A stretch of DNA of 49,763 nt from Solidesulfovibrio fructosivorans JJ] (GCF_000179555.1 NZ_AECZ01000029.1:1-49763); one strand, 5' to 3'. Counted from the first letter of the stretch, positions 16,114 through 24,769 are shown. Made by a program: numbers and translations. The notes: generated by a model from the letters alone, not told the origin.

Positions 16114-17340
16114 ATGCATATCAAGAAAATTGTGGATGATGTTTACCGCGTTTCTGTAAACGTCGAGGACAAGAATTATCTGTTTGAGGGCATTTGGCCA
16201 ATTCCCCACGGAATTTCCATCAACGGCTACCTCATCAAAGGCGAAAAGAACGTCCTCATCGACCTGACGCAAAATATTTTCGATTTCCCCAAGGAATTTA
16301 CCCGTCAGATTGAAGGGGCAAAACTGGAAGTCGAGGATATCGACATCCTGGTCATCAACCACATGGAGCCGGACCATTCCGGCTGGCTGCGCGAATTCTG
16401 CAAGAAAAACACGAAAGCGGTCATCTACTGCACCAAGAAGGCCATTCCGCTGTTGCAGGCCTTCTCCGATGTGCCGGCGGAAAGGGCCATCGCCATCACC
16501 GACGGCATGGAACTGACGGTGGGGGATTACGAACTGCAGTTCTTCGAGACCCCGAACATCCACTGGCCGGAAACCATGATGACCTACGAGCGCAAGAGGA
16601 AAATTCTTTTCTCATGCGACGCCTTCGGTTGCTACGGGAACATCGAGGAAGACAAGATCTTCGACGACCAGATCTCGCAGGAAAAGCACGAGTTCTACGA
16701 GAGCGAGGCCCTGCGCTATTACGCCAACATCGTGGCCACGTTCTCTTCCTTCGTGCTGCGCGGCCTGGAAAAGCTGAAGGATCTGGACATCAAGATCATC
16801 TGCCCCTCGCACGGCATCATCTGGCGGGACAACCCCTCCGTCATCATCAACGACTACAAGCGGTACGCCGAGTACAGCAAGGGTCCGGCGGAACGGGACG
16901 TCACCATCATCTGGAGCAGCATGTACGGCAACACCAAACAGGTGCTCAACACCATCATCGAGGTGCTGCGCAAGCGGGACATCCCGGTGCATGTGTACCA
17001 GGCTCCGGGCGACGACGCCGGATACGTGCTGGCCAGCGCCTGGAAGTCGGCCGGCCTGATCTTCTGCATGCCGACCTACGAGTACAAGATGTTCCCGCCC
17101 ATGGCCCAGATGATCGAGGAACTCCTGGTCAAGAAGGTCACCAACAAGAAGGTGTACCGCTTCGGCTCGTTCGGCTGGGTCGGCGGCGCGCAGAAGGACT
17201 TCGAGGCCAAGACGGAGAAATCCGGCTGGGACATCCTCGGCCATTATGAATGGCAGGGCGCGCCCACCGAGGCCGACCAGGAGGCCATTCGCACGGCCGT
17301 GGAAGGCTACTGCGACACGCTGATCGACTTTACGAAATAA
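16114..17340 (+). CDS. flavodiiron protein, rubredoxin:oxygen oxidoreductase type (408 aa)
   Basis: Reduces O2 (and often NO) at a non-heme diiron site using electrons passed through FMN, usually from rubredoxin; a cytoplasmic oxygen-defence enzyme of anaerobes. The N-terminal metallo-beta-lactamase-like domain has the full ligand set: H83-x-E85-x-D87-H88 (HMEPDH), H150, D169 and H233. The C-terminal flavodoxin domain begins about residue 255 with the FMN phosphate loop SSMYGNTKQ. The length equals the two-domain class A enzymes. No rubredoxin gene is adjacent. ATG at 16114 has AAAAAGGAAT upstream. Ends in a strong terminator. High confidence; O2 versus NO preference cannot be read from the sequence. 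Confidence 0.95.
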   Translation: MHIKKIVDDVYRVSVNVEDKNYLFEGIWPIPHGISINGYLIKGEKNVLIDLTQNIFDFPKEFTRQIEGAKLEVEDIDILVINHMEPDHSGWLREFCKKNTKAVIYCTKKAIPLLQAFSDVPAERAIAITDGMELTVGDYELQFFETPNIHWPETMMTYERKRKILFSCDAFGCYGNIEEDKIFDDQISQEKHEFYESEALRYYANIVATFSSFVLRGLEKLKDLDIKIICPSHGIIWRDNPSVIINDYKRYAEYSKGPAERDVTIIWSSMYGNTKQVLNTIIEVLRKRDIPVHVYQAPGDDAGYVLASAWKSAGLIFCMPTYEYKMFPPMAQMIEELLVKKVTNKKVYRFGSFGWVGGAQKDFEAKTEKSGWDILGHYEWQGAPTEADQEAIRTAVEGYCDTLIDFTK

Positions 17341-17365
17341 CTTTCCACCTCATAACGGAAATGCA

Positions 17366-17407
17366 AAGGGCCTTCCCATCGCCATGGCGGCGGGAAGGCC
17401 TTTTTTT
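17366..17407 (+). terminator. rho-independent terminator of the flavodiiron gene
   Basis: A 9-bp stem GGCCTTCCC (17369-17377) and GGGAAGGCC (17392-17400), whose loop contains CGCCATGGCG, followed by seven T (17401-17407). Starts 26 bases after the stop codon. Confidence 0.9.
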
Positions 17408-17434
17408 GCGCACCGCGACCATGCGCATCTTACC

Positions 17435-17504
17435 CCGTTAAAAACTTTAGGAAGGGGAGAGCGCGAGAGGGGAAACCCTTTCCTGAAAGGGTTTCCCCTC
17501 TCGC
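17435..17504 (+). repeat. A half-element with perfect hairpin
   Basis: CCGTTAAAAACTTTAGGAAG, GGGAGAGC, then the hairpin 17463-17504 with a perfect 19-bp stem (GCGAGAGGGGAAACCCTTT) and CCTG loop. No B half precedes it; the flavodiiron terminator is there instead. It lies between convergent genes, 26 bases from the stop of the DksA-like gene. Confidence 0.85.
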
Positions 17505-17530
17505 ACCCTCTTCGCCTCCCTCCTCTCTCC

Positions 17531-17797
17531 CTACCGCAATTGGCTGTCCTTGCTGCCGCGGCGGTTGTATGGGGAAAAGGCGACCTGATCCCGGTCGCGC
17601 TCCTGCTGGCAGGCGACGCAGAGCCGCACGCCGGGCAGCGCCTTGCGCCTCGCCTCGGGGATGGGCTCGCCGCATTCCTCGCACTCCGAGAGGCTTTCGC
17701 CACGGGGCATGCGGCTTCGCACCCGGGCCACCTCATCCTCGACGGAATGGGCTATCTGGTCCTGCACGGCCCCGTCGCCGGCCCAGCCATTGGCCAT
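17531..17797 (-). CDS. DksA/TraR-family C4 zinc-finger protein (88 aa)
   Basis: C4 zinc finger CEECGEPIPEARRKALPGVRLCVACQ (C-x2-C-x17-C-x2-C) preceded by a short helical segment with a QDQIAHSVEDEVARVR stretch. At 88 aa it is shorter than DksA (about 150 aa) and lacks most of the coiled coil that enters the RNA polymerase secondary channel, as in TraR-like or phage-type members. GGAGCG precedes the ATG at 17797. It lies downstream of the molybdopterin-enzyme genes on the same strand (108-base gap) but probably has its own promoter. A role in transcription control is an inference from the family. Confidence 0.85.
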   Translation of the reverse strand: MANGWAGDGAVQDQIAHSVEDEVARVRSRMPRGESLSECEECGEPIPEARRKALPGVRLCVACQQERDRDQVAFSPYNRRGSKDSQLR

Positions 17798-17905
17798 GGT
17801 TCGCTCCTTTGTCCAGGCGTCGGCGGTTCCCGAAGCGGGTCGGACAGGCCTGGCCCCGAAAACCGCTCTCCATAACCAATAACAATGAGGCCTCCCGGCG
17901 CGGCG

Positions 17906-18508
17906 TCAAGAGCCCCGCCCGCACGACGCCTGGCCGGAACCACGCTTCGGGGCGGCCTTGCCGGCGCGGCGGCGCTTCCCCTGGCCGCCGCCGAGCAGCC
18001 CGGCCTTGGCCAAAAGCCCGCCCACGGCCGCTTCCTCGGCCTTTTTCCCGGCCGGGGTGGTTTCCTCCCAGACAAGGGCCCGGTCCGGGCAGGTGGCCAC
18101 GCAGGGCGGCTCAAGGCCGCCAAGCTGCTGGTCCAGACAGAGGTCGCACTTGACCATGACCTTGTCCGGGCCGAACTGGGGCACGCCGTAGGGGCAGGCC
18201 CGGGCGCAGGCCTTGCAGCCGATGCAGCGCGCGGCGTCCACGACCACCCGGCCATCCTCTTCGCTTTTGCTGATGGCCCCGGCGGCGCAGGCGTCAAGAC
18301 AGGCCGGCGCGACGCAGTGCAGGCAGGCCAGGGACAGGCTTTTGCTCGTCACGGCCGGATAGCCGCCGTCCCAAAGGTTGACGACCCGCCGGAACCGTAT
18401 GCCGTAGGGCAGGTCGCGCCAGCTTTTGCAGGCGGTCTCGCAGCCGTGGCACTGGAGGCACTTTCCGGGATCGAACCGGATCAGATACTCTTTCACTGAC
18501 GCGTGCAT
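17906..18508 (-). CDS. 4Fe-4S electron-transfer subunit of a molybdopterin oxidoreductase (200 aa)
   Basis: A DmsB/NrfC-like four-cluster ferredoxin: CLQCHGCETACKSW (1), CLHCVAPACLDACAAGAI (2), CIGCKACARACPYGVPQF (3) and CDLCLDQQLGGLEPPCVATCPDRAL (4). It passes electrons between the catalytic subunit and a partner. After residue 160 comes a Lys/Arg/Gly-rich tail (GKKAEEAAVGGLL to GQGKRRRAGKAAPKRG) without clusters, which may be disordered. No signal peptide, so cytoplasmic. ATG at 18508 has GAGGAAGGG upstream and lies 16 bases inside the end of the catalytic gene, indicating coupling. No membrane anchor gene follows. Confidence 0.9.
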   Translation of the reverse strand: MHASVKEYLIRFDPGKCLQCHGCETACKSWRDLPYGIRFRRVVNLWDGGYPAVTSKSLSLACLHCVAPACLDACAAGAISKSEEDGRVVVDAARCIGCKACARACPYGVPQFGPDKVMVKCDLCLDQQLGGLEPPCVATCPDRALVWEETTPAGKKAEEAAVGGLLAKAGLLGGGQGKRRRAGKAAPKRGSGQASCGRGS

Positions 18509-20715
18509 CGCCCTTCCTCGATACGTTTGACCTCCACCAGCGTCTGGCTGGCCATGGCCGTAATCATGGGGTCGTAGGCCTTTTGCCGGTCCACGCTGTA
18601 GAGCAGGTTCACGTTGGCCCCGCCGTCGGTCAGGGGGAAATCGGGCAAGCCGAGCTCCTTGCAGCCCTGCCACCAGCCGTGCAGCAGCATGACGGTATCG
18701 GGACGGATGCCGGGGTAACGCTCGGCCTTGACCTTAAGCCAGCCGTGGGGCGAGGTCACCGTGACCCAGTCCCCGTCGGCGATGCCCCGGGCGGCGGCCG
18801 CGTCGGGGTGGATGTGCAGCACCGGATCGGGCGTGATTTCCCGCAAAAGCGGCACGTTGCGCTGCCAGGAAGCGCTGAAGTTTTTCGACGTGTGGTAGTC
18901 GGAAAGAATCAGCGGATAGGTCGCCGTCAGTTCGGGCGTGGCGGTCGGACTTTCCGGGGGCTCGCGCCACTCGGGCATGGGCGCGTAGCCGGCCCGCTCG
19001 AAATCGGTGTTGTAGAGCGCCACCTTGCCCTGGGGCAGATACGGGGCGTGGTCCAGCCGGGAACTCGGCCGGGCGAAGACCGTGCCGTACTTCTCGTATT
19101 CGGGCGGCGGGGGCGCAAGCGTCAGGCCGGTCGGACGGGCGCGCAGCGCGGCCATGTCCAGCCCCAGCGGGGCGAGCTGGTCGTCCATGCAGGCGGCGAT
19201 GTCGCCCTGCCAGAAGTCGTCGCCGTAGCCCATGGCCGTGGCGAGATCGAGAAAAAACCCGATCATGGACCTGTAGGGGCCAAGGGGCGGAATCACCCGG
19301 TTGGTGGCCATGAGCCAGCCGGGGCCGTACTGGAACGGAGAGTCGGTCTCGTAGCCCGTGGCCACGGGCACGACCACGTCGGCCCAGGGCGTCTCGGCGG
19401 TGCGGGCCACGTCCGCCACCACGAAGAAGTCGATTTTTTTCAGCGCCGCCAGGACATTTCGGGTGCCGCGCATGCTGGCCAGGGGCTGGGTGCCGGGGGC
19501 GATGATGCCCCGGACGGGGTAAGGATCGCCGGTCAGCACGCTTTCCCAGATGCGGTAATAGGCCGAGGACGCGCCTTCCATAAAAGGCTGAAAGGCGACG
19601 GGAAATTCCGGTCCCACCAGCTTGCCCACGATTTCCCTGGTGTAGCGCTCCCGCAGCGAAATGTCCTTGGGCCGGCGCTTGGGCGGAAGTTGCAGCATAT
19701 TGGTCCCGGGCCGGTCCAGGTGGCCGGTCACGGCCATGAGCATACCCACGGCGCGAATGGCGTCGCAGGACGAGGGAGTGTGCTCCACGCCGTTGCCGAG
19801 GTCGATGGCGGCCCGGGGCGTGGCGGCGTATTCGCGCGCCACCGCTTCGATCCGCCCTGCCGGAACACCGGTGATGCCTTCGGCCCAGGCCGGGGAGTAT
19901 TGCCGGACGTGCTCGGCCAGCCGCTCGTAGCCGTAGCACCAGTCCCGGACGAAATCGTGGTCGATTAGGTCCTCGCCGATCACCACGTGAAGCATGGCCA
20001 GGGCCAGGGCCGCGTCCGTGCCCGGCCGCACCGGCAGCCAGACGTCGGCCATGCCCGCGTCCGGCTCGACCGAGGGCTTGATGGCGACAATGCGCGCCCC
20101 ACGCGCCTTGGCGGCCAGAAAGGCCCGGGCCGCCGGCCCCACCGGGCCGGAGTAGATGGGCTGGCGGCCCCAGTAGAGGATCAGGTCGCTTTGGCCGTAG
20201 TCCGGCAGCGGCCAGTCGGCCACGGTATGCATGAAGCCGAAGGCGCGCTGCATGGCGCAGATGCCGCTGTGGCCGTAGTTGGGGCTGCCGTGGGCGATGA
20301 CGAAGCGTTGCAGGTATTCGCTGTAGGAACGCCGGGCCGGGGAGAGCACGGCCAGGGATTCGGGGCCGTACTCCCTTTTTTGTCGCAAAAGGACCGTGGC
20401 GATGTGGTCGATGGCCGCATCCCAGCTTATTTCCTCGAACCGCCCCTCCCCTTTTTCGCCGATGCGGCGCAGGGGCCGGGTCAGCCGGTCTGGGGAATAG
20501 ACCCACTGGGGCGCGGCATGGGCCTTGGCGCAAAGCGCGCCCCGGTTGTTGGGGGATTCGTCCATGCCGGCCACGCGGACAAAGCGTCCGTCCCTGACAA
20601 AGGCATATATGCCGCACCCGCCGCCCGGTCCGCCGGGACCGCACATGCCGCACACCGTGGGCACGACGGTCTCGCCCCTGTCCCGGGCCACGGCGAGCGC
20701 CTGTTCATAGAGCAT
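18493..20715 (-). CDS. molybdopterin (Mo/W-bisMGD) oxidoreductase catalytic subunit (740 aa)
   Basis: DMSO-reductase superfamily. The N-terminal [4Fe-4S] ligands are C22-x2-C25-x8-C34-x27-C62; the second gap is normally three residues and here is a Gly/Pro-rich GPGGPGGG. K64, next to the cluster, fits the electron-transfer Lys. C153 in HGSPNYGHSGICAMQ is the likely Mo/W ligand (Psr/Phs/Ttr and acetylene-hydratase-like enzymes use Cys here). The C-terminal molydopterin-binding domain is recognised from HIHPDAAAARGIADGDWVTVTSPHGWLKVKAE. There is no twin-arginine signal, so unlike PsrA, PhsA or TtrA it should be cytoplasmic. The operon is marR-this-FeS subunit. Substrate unknown. Confidence 0.88.
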   Translation of the reverse strand: MLYEQALAVARDRGETVVPTVCGMCGPGGPGGGCGIYAFVRDGRFVRVAGMDESPNNRGALCAKAHAAPQWVYSPDRLTRPLRRIGEKGEGRFEEISWDAAIDHIATVLLRQKREYGPESLAVLSPARRSYSEYLQRFVIAHGSPNYGHSGICAMQRAFGFMHTVADWPLPDYGQSDLILYWGRQPIYSGPVGPAARAFLAAKARGARIVAIKPSVEPDAGMADVWLPVRPGTDAALALAMLHVVIGEDLIDHDFVRDWCYGYERLAEHVRQYSPAWAEGITGVPAGRIEAVAREYAATPRAAIDLGNGVEHTPSSCDAIRAVGMLMAVTGHLDRPGTNMLQLPPKRRPKDISLRERYTREIVGKLVGPEFPVAFQPFMEGASSAYYRIWESVLTGDPYPVRGIIAPGTQPLASMRGTRNVLAALKKIDFFVVADVARTAETPWADVVVPVATGYETDSPFQYGPGWLMATNRVIPPLGPYRSMIGFFLDLATAMGYGDDFWQGDIAACMDDQLAPLGLDMAALRARPTGLTLAPPPPEYEKYGTVFARPSSRLDHAPYLPQGKVALYNTDFERAGYAPMPEWREPPESPTATPELTATYPLILSDYHTSKNFSASWQRNVPLLREITPDPVLHIHPDAAAARGIADGDWVTVTSPHGWLKVKAERYPGIRPDTVMLLHGWWQGCKELGLPDFPLTDGGANVNLLYSVDRQKAYDPMITAMASQTLVEVKRIEEGRCTRQ

Positions 20716-21223
20716 CGTTATCCACCTTTCGCGCGCGGGCCGCGGCGTCGCATGTGTCCGCCACGGGCGCGGCCTGGGCCTCGGCCATCTTGCGGTCGAT
20801 GTGGCAGTTGATGTCGCGCAAAAAGCGCAGGATGGCGTCCTGCTCCCCGGCGTCGTAGGCCGTCAGCAGGGCCAGCCGTTCCCGCCTGGCCACGGCGTGA
20901 CATTTCCCGTGGACGTCGAACATCCGGCGGCCGGCCCCGGTCAGACGGAAATAGATTTCCTTGTTGTTGGTCGGCTCGCGGTAACTTTCAATGAGCCCCT
21001 TGCCGACCAGCTTCTTCGCGATCTTGCTGATCGCCCCCCGGGTCATGCCCATCTCCCGGGAAATCCCGGTCACGTTGGCGTGGTCGAGACTGCCGATCCA
21101 GTGGATGCAATGGATCTCGGTCAAGTGCATGTCGCCGTAAAAATCCTCGCGTCCGTGCCGGAAGACGTCCGACCGTTCGGCGAACCGGACAAGGGCGTCG
21201 ATGATTTGCGTCGCCTGGCTCAT
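20705..21223 (-). CDS. MarR-family transcriptional regulator (172 aa)
   Basis: Winged helix-turn-helix: MHLTEIHCIHWIGSLDHANVTGISREMGMTRGAISKIAKKLVGKGLIESYREPTNNKEIYFRLTGAGRRMF (about 33-105), with the recognition helix MTRGAISKIAKKL and the Asp/Asn-rich wing. ATG at 21223 with GAGGGGA seven bases upstream; an upstream in-frame start at 21274 is inside the promoter and is not used. Its stop overlaps the ATG of the molybdoenzyme by 11 bases, so it is the first gene of that operon and probably regulates it and itself through the palindrome at 21247-21271. The ligand is not known. Confidence 0.92.
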   Translation of the reverse strand: MSQATQIIDALVRFAERSDVFRHGREDFYGDMHLTEIHCIHWIGSLDHANVTGISREMGMTRGAISKIAKKLVGKGLIESYREPTNNKEIYFRLTGAGRRMFDVHGKCHAVARRERLALLTAYDAGEQDAILRFLRDINCHIDRKMAEAQAAPVADTCDAAARARKVDNDAL

Positions 21224-21246
21224 GGCTCCCCTCTTTTGTTTCTTCA

Positions 21247-21279
21247 GAAACATTTTAGGGCGCAATGTTTCCATGTCAA
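21247..21279 (-). promoter_or_regulatory. sigma-70 promoter with MarR-type operator
   Basis: Read on the minus strand: -35 TTGACA (21279-21274), 16-base spacer, -10 TAAAAT (21257-21252). A perfect 8-base inverted repeat GAAACATT-N9-AATGTTTC (21247-21271) fills the spacer and covers the -10 box. It is 24 bases upstream of the MarR ATG. A bound dimer would block polymerase, so autorepression of the marR-molybdoenzyme operon is the natural reading. A second short repeat GTTTC-TTCA-GAAAC lies at 21238-21251. Confidence 0.75.
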
Positions 21280-21375
21280 CAAAAAACGCCCCGTGAACTT
21301 TACAGCCAGGGCTGACGCTGGCTAGACAACAAGCATTCTACGCAAACGCACGGACATGGGAGGGCTCACGCCGAC

Positions 21376-23214
21376 ATGCTTGCAATCGTGCTCTGGGGGA
21401 CCGGAGGCAACGCCCGGGACTTCCTCGCCTCCGCCGTGGGCGGAGGCTTCAGCGTCGTCGGCTGCGTGGACAACGACCCGCAACGCCAGGGCGGACGTTT
21501 CGAAGGCCTGCCCGTCCATGCGCCGACGGAGCTGCCCCGACTGCGCTTCGATTATCTGGTCATCGCCAGCCACGCGGCCGGGCCCATCCGAACGCAGGCC
21601 CTGGGGCTCTCCGTCCCCTCGGGAAAAATCCTGAGCACCGCCCATGTGATCTCCCTGCAACTGCTGGCGGCCGGTCATCCGCTGGCAGGCCAGGCCGTCG
21701 GCCTGGAAACGACCGGCTGGCACCACGCCTTCGAACTGTTGCCGGGCGTTCGCACATTAGGCGCGGCGCCCCTGCGCCAAGCGCTTTTGGACGACGCGTT
21801 CCTTGGCGACGTGGCGGGCCGGCGCATGCTGGTCCTCGGCGCGCGCGACGGGGCCTACGCCTTCGACCTGGAGCGACGCGGCGCGGCCGAGGTCGTGGCC
21901 TTCGATTTCCCCGAGACCCGCAGCCACGCCTTCAATTTCGCCGTGACCATGCGCGACTCCAAGGTAACGAGCATGGTCGGCTTCCCGGAACTGCTGGCAG
22001 CCGACAGCATGGGAAAATACGACGCGGTCTGCCTGTACGAGATGCAGGGCCTGCCCCGCCATCCCCTGGAGCTTCTGGGCGTGGCGACGGACAGGCTGCG
22101 CGTCGGGGGAACGCTCTATTTCGAGAGTCTGGCGGCGGAGTTCCTGCGGGACGGGGACGCGCGGGCAAAGGAAACGGAAGGCGCGGACAATCAGGCGACG
22201 GACGGCGGCTGGGCGCTGTCCCTCCCGGCCGAGCGGCTGGGCTACGCGGGCGAGGGCCTGGCCCATGTCCCGTCCATGGCTTGTCTGCGGGCCTGGATCG
22301 AAGATGCCGGGTTGTCGATAACGGCGCTCTCTCGCGACGCCTCGGGCGACGCGGTCCACGGCAAGGCCGTCAAGACGCGGCGCACCGCCCGGCGCGCGGT
22401 CCACGCGCCCGGATGCCGGACAAGTCCATCTCGGCGGAAGCTGTGCCTCGTGTACATCGCCGGCGCGCCGCGATCGGGCACCACCTATTTGCAGCGCACA
22501 TTGCGCGAGGCCGAGGGCTGCGGCGGCATCGACGACGAACAGTACCTGGACCTTTTTGCCTCGGTGCTGCGCGACGTGGAGCGCGACCCCTCCAATGCCG
22601 CCCTGGACGCCCATTTCGACGTATTCTTCACCACGCTCCAAAAATACGCCGTGCCCCGCACGGCGGCCGCCCGGGTCACGCCCGCCGTCTTCGCCCAGGT
22701 GGGACTGTGCAAGAATTTCCGCATGCTGGGCGCGGACCTGCTCGACCGGATCGTCGCGGCCAGCCTTGCCCCGGACACCCGCTTCTACGTGGCCAACCGG
22801 CCCTTTCCCGAGCCATCCTACATGGACGATCTGGCGTTTTATTGTCAGGAATCAGGCCTGTTCCGGGAGCTGCGCTGCATCCTTCCCGTGCGCCACCCCC
22901 TGGAGGTCTGGGCCTCGGGTTGCTTGAAATTCCCCTGGTGGCGCGAGGAGCGCTGGCCGTTTTCCATGGTGCTCGGGCGCTGGTTCGCGGTTTACGAAGC
23001 GGCGCGGGAACGCGGCGGCCTTTTCGTCGACTACAACAGGCTCAAGGAAAATCCCCAGGCGACCATAGACGCGCTTGCCGCGCGGCTCGGGCTGCCGAAA
23101 CTGACGGCCCTGCCCTTTCGCGCGTCGAGCGTCGCGCAAGTGGAACTGCGCCTCAGCCGCAGCCAGCAGGTAAGAATCGACCGCTTCCTCCAGACCCTGC
23201 CCTTTATCGCCTGA
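21376..23214 (+). CDS. three-domain fusion: Rossmann domain, SAM methyltransferase-like domain, sulfotransferase (612 aa)
   Basis: Residues about 1-110 begin VLWGTGGNARDFLASAVGGGFSVVGCVDNDP, a nucleotide-binding Rossmann segment like that of PglD-type or CoA-binding-like domains. About 150-330: MLVLGARDGAYAFDLERRGAAEVVAFDFPE resembles a SAM-binding motif I with acidic end of strand 2, as in methyltransferases. About 356-612: sulfotransferase, with the 5'-phosphosulfate loop GAPRSGTTYLQRT (about 363-375) and the 3'-phosphate motif RCILPVRHPLEVWAS (about 500-515). Such enzymes move sulfate from PAPS to a sugar or small molecule. The linker 340-355 is Arg-rich. ATG at 21376; a GGGAGG lies 12 bases upstream. 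No glycan cluster is adjacent. Substrate unknown; the first two domains could be catalytic or structural. Confidence 0.8.
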   Translation: MLAIVLWGTGGNARDFLASAVGGGFSVVGCVDNDPQRQGGRFEGLPVHAPTELPRLRFDYLVIASHAAGPIRTQALGLSVPSGKILSTAHVISLQLLAAGHPLAGQAVGLETTGWHHAFELLPGVRTLGAAPLRQALLDDAFLGDVAGRRMLVLGARDGAYAFDLERRGAAEVVAFDFPETRSHAFNFAVTMRDSKVTSMVGFPELLAADSMGKYDAVCLYEMQGLPRHPLELLGVATDRLRVGGTLYFESLAAEFLRDGDARAKETEGADNQATDGGWALSLPAERLGYAGEGLAHVPSMACLRAWIEDAGLSITALSRDASGDAVHGKAVKTRRTARRAVHAPGCRTSPSRRKLCLVYIAGAPRSGTTYLQRTLREAEGCGGIDDEQYLDLFASVLRDVERDPSNAALDAHFDVFFTTLQKYAVPRTAAARVTPAVFAQVGLCKNFRMLGADLLDRIVAASLAPDTRFYVANRPFPEPSYMDDLAFYCQESGLFRELRCILPVRHPLEVWASGCLKFPWWREERWPFSMVLGRWFAVYEAARERGGLFVDYNRLKENPQATIDALAARLGLPKLTALPFRASSVAQVELRLSRSQQVRIDRFLQTLPFIA

Positions 23215-23254
23215 CCCGGCGGAACCCGCACGGGAAATCTTTCGGACGGCACGT

Positions 23255-24769
23255 TTACGAATCCTGTGACGCGTCGCCATCCTGGCGCGATTGCCTGTAC
23301 TTGCTGACGGCTTGCCGGGTGACGCCGATGAGCCTGGCGGCGACGGACTGGTTGCCGCCGGCGCGGCGCAGGGCTTCCTCGATGAGCAGTTCCCGGGCCT
23401 GCTTGAGATTCGGCAGGCGCGGCCCGAAGCCCAGCAGATCCGCCGGGACAGCCCCGTCCGCCGGGGTCGCCGCGTCCAGGCGCACCGTTGGATCGAAGCG
23501 CAGCACCGCCCGAAATGCCTCCGGCCCAAGGGTTGCGCCCTCGGCCAGACGGGCGGCGTCGAGAACGAGGTGCCGCAGTTCCCGGACATTGCCCGGAAAG
23601 GCGTAGCCGCCGAGCAGGGCGGCGATGCCGGCCACGTCGGCCCGGAGGCTTCGCCCGCCCTCGCCCGCCGCCTCGTCGACGAAATGTTCGATGAGAAGCG
23701 GCAGATCGCCCGGGCGTTCCCGCAGCGGCGGCAGGGCCACCATATGGCCGCGCAGGCGGAAGTAGAGGTCGCGCCGAAACGTGCCCGCCTCCTGGAGCGC
23801 GGTCAGGTCCTGATGGGTGGCGGCGACGATGCGGGCCGTGGACTTGCGCGAGACGTCCGAACCCAGGGGCGCGTATTCTTCCTCTTGGAGCAGGCGCAAC
23901 AGCTTTTTCTGGGACTGCGGGCTCAGGTCGCCGATCTCGTCCAGAAAGAGCGTGCCGTCCCGGGCCGTCTCCACCAGCCCGGCCCTGGCCTGGGCCGCTC
24001 CGGTAAAGGCCCCCCGGGTGTGGCCAAAAAGCGTGTCCGCCACCATGTTGTCGTCGAGCCCGGCCATGTTGACGGCCACGAATTTGCCCTGCCGGCGGCT
24101 GACCCGGTGGATGGCCCGGGCGATGAGCTCCTTGCCCGAGCCGCTTTCCCCGGTCACCAGCACCGGCCAGGCCGTCTCGGCGATGGCTTCCACGTAATGA
24201 AAGACCGTGCGCATGGTCTTGTCCACGGTGAGGATGTCCGCGAAAAGCTCCGGGCTATCGAGCTCCTCCTGGAAAAGGCGCTGGCGCAGGGTGCTGTTTT
24301 CCCGGCGCAGCTCGAAGATTTCGATGGCGTGCTTGATGCCGGCGATCAGCGTATTGCGCGATTCGGTCTTGACGATGAAGTCGAAGGCGCCGAGCCGGAT
24401 GCAGTTGACCGCGGCCTTGATCTCGCTGAGCCCCGAGATGACCAGCACCGGCAGTTCCGGGTGCTCGGCCAGGATGCGGGGGATCAGCTCCTCGCCGGCG
24501 ACATGGGGCATCATGAGATCCACAGCCACGGCGCAAAACTGGCGCTTCCCGAGCATCTCCAGCACCTGCCGGCTGTCGGAGAGCGCCACGACGTTGTTGA
24601 TGCCCGAGGCGCGAAGCGCGCTTTGGAAGCTGCGCAGCCACGATTCCTCGTCGTCGACCAGGAGCACCGGATAGCGGGGCGAGGTCCGCTTGGCCCCGAC
24701 CCGCTCCGCTTGCGCCTCCCCCGTCGCCACTTCCCTGTCCGCCTCCCGCCGAGGCCCGCCGCGCGGCAT
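23255..24769 (-). CDS. sigma-54-dependent response regulator, partner of the PocR kinase (504 aa)
   Basis: Receiver domain about 34-150 with acidic pair D39/D40, phospho-acceptor D84 (VDLMMPHVAGEE), the SG of VISGLSE and K in VKTES. Central AAA+ domain: Walker A GESGSGKE, the sigma-54 contact loop GAFTGA intact (HTRGAFTGA), Walker B GTLFLDEIGDL, arginine-finger region FRRDLYFRLRGHMV. C-terminal Fis-type HTH ending ARLIGVTRQAVSKYRQSRQ. The first 33 residues before the receiver are unusual and look disordered. The ATG shares one base with the stop of the kinase gene (TGATG). It most likely activates the sigma-54 promoter at 27043-27058 ahead of the divergent glycyl-radical genes. Confidence 0.93.
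   Translation of the reverse strand: MPRGGPRREADREVATGEAQAERVGAKRTSPRYPVLLVDDEESWLRSFQSALRASGINNVVALSDSRQVLEMLGKRQFCAVAVDLMMPHVAGEELIPRILAEHPELPVLVISGLSEIKAAVNCIRLGAFDFIVKTESRNTLIAGIKHAIEIFELRRENSTLRQRLFQEELDSPELFADILTVDKTMRTVFHYVEAIAETAWPVLVTGESGSGKELIARAIHRVSRRQGKFVAVNMAGLDDNMVADTLFGHTRGAFTGAAQARAGLVETARDGTLFLDEIGDLSPQSQKKLLRLLQEEEYAPLGSDVSRKSTARIVAATHQDLTALQEAGTFRRDLYFRLRGHMVALPPLRERPGDLPLLIEHFVDEAAGEGGRSLRADVAGIAALLGGYAFPGNVRELRHLVLDAARLAEGATLGPEAFRAVLRFDPTVRLDAATPADGAVPADLLGFGPRLPNLKQARELLIEEALRRAGGNQSVAARLIGVTRQAVSKYRQSRQDGDASQDS

Noticed and set aside
17435-17504. The A hairpins as CRISPR repeats
   Set aside because: Copies are kilobases apart, singly placed between genes, with no spacer arrays and no cas genes.
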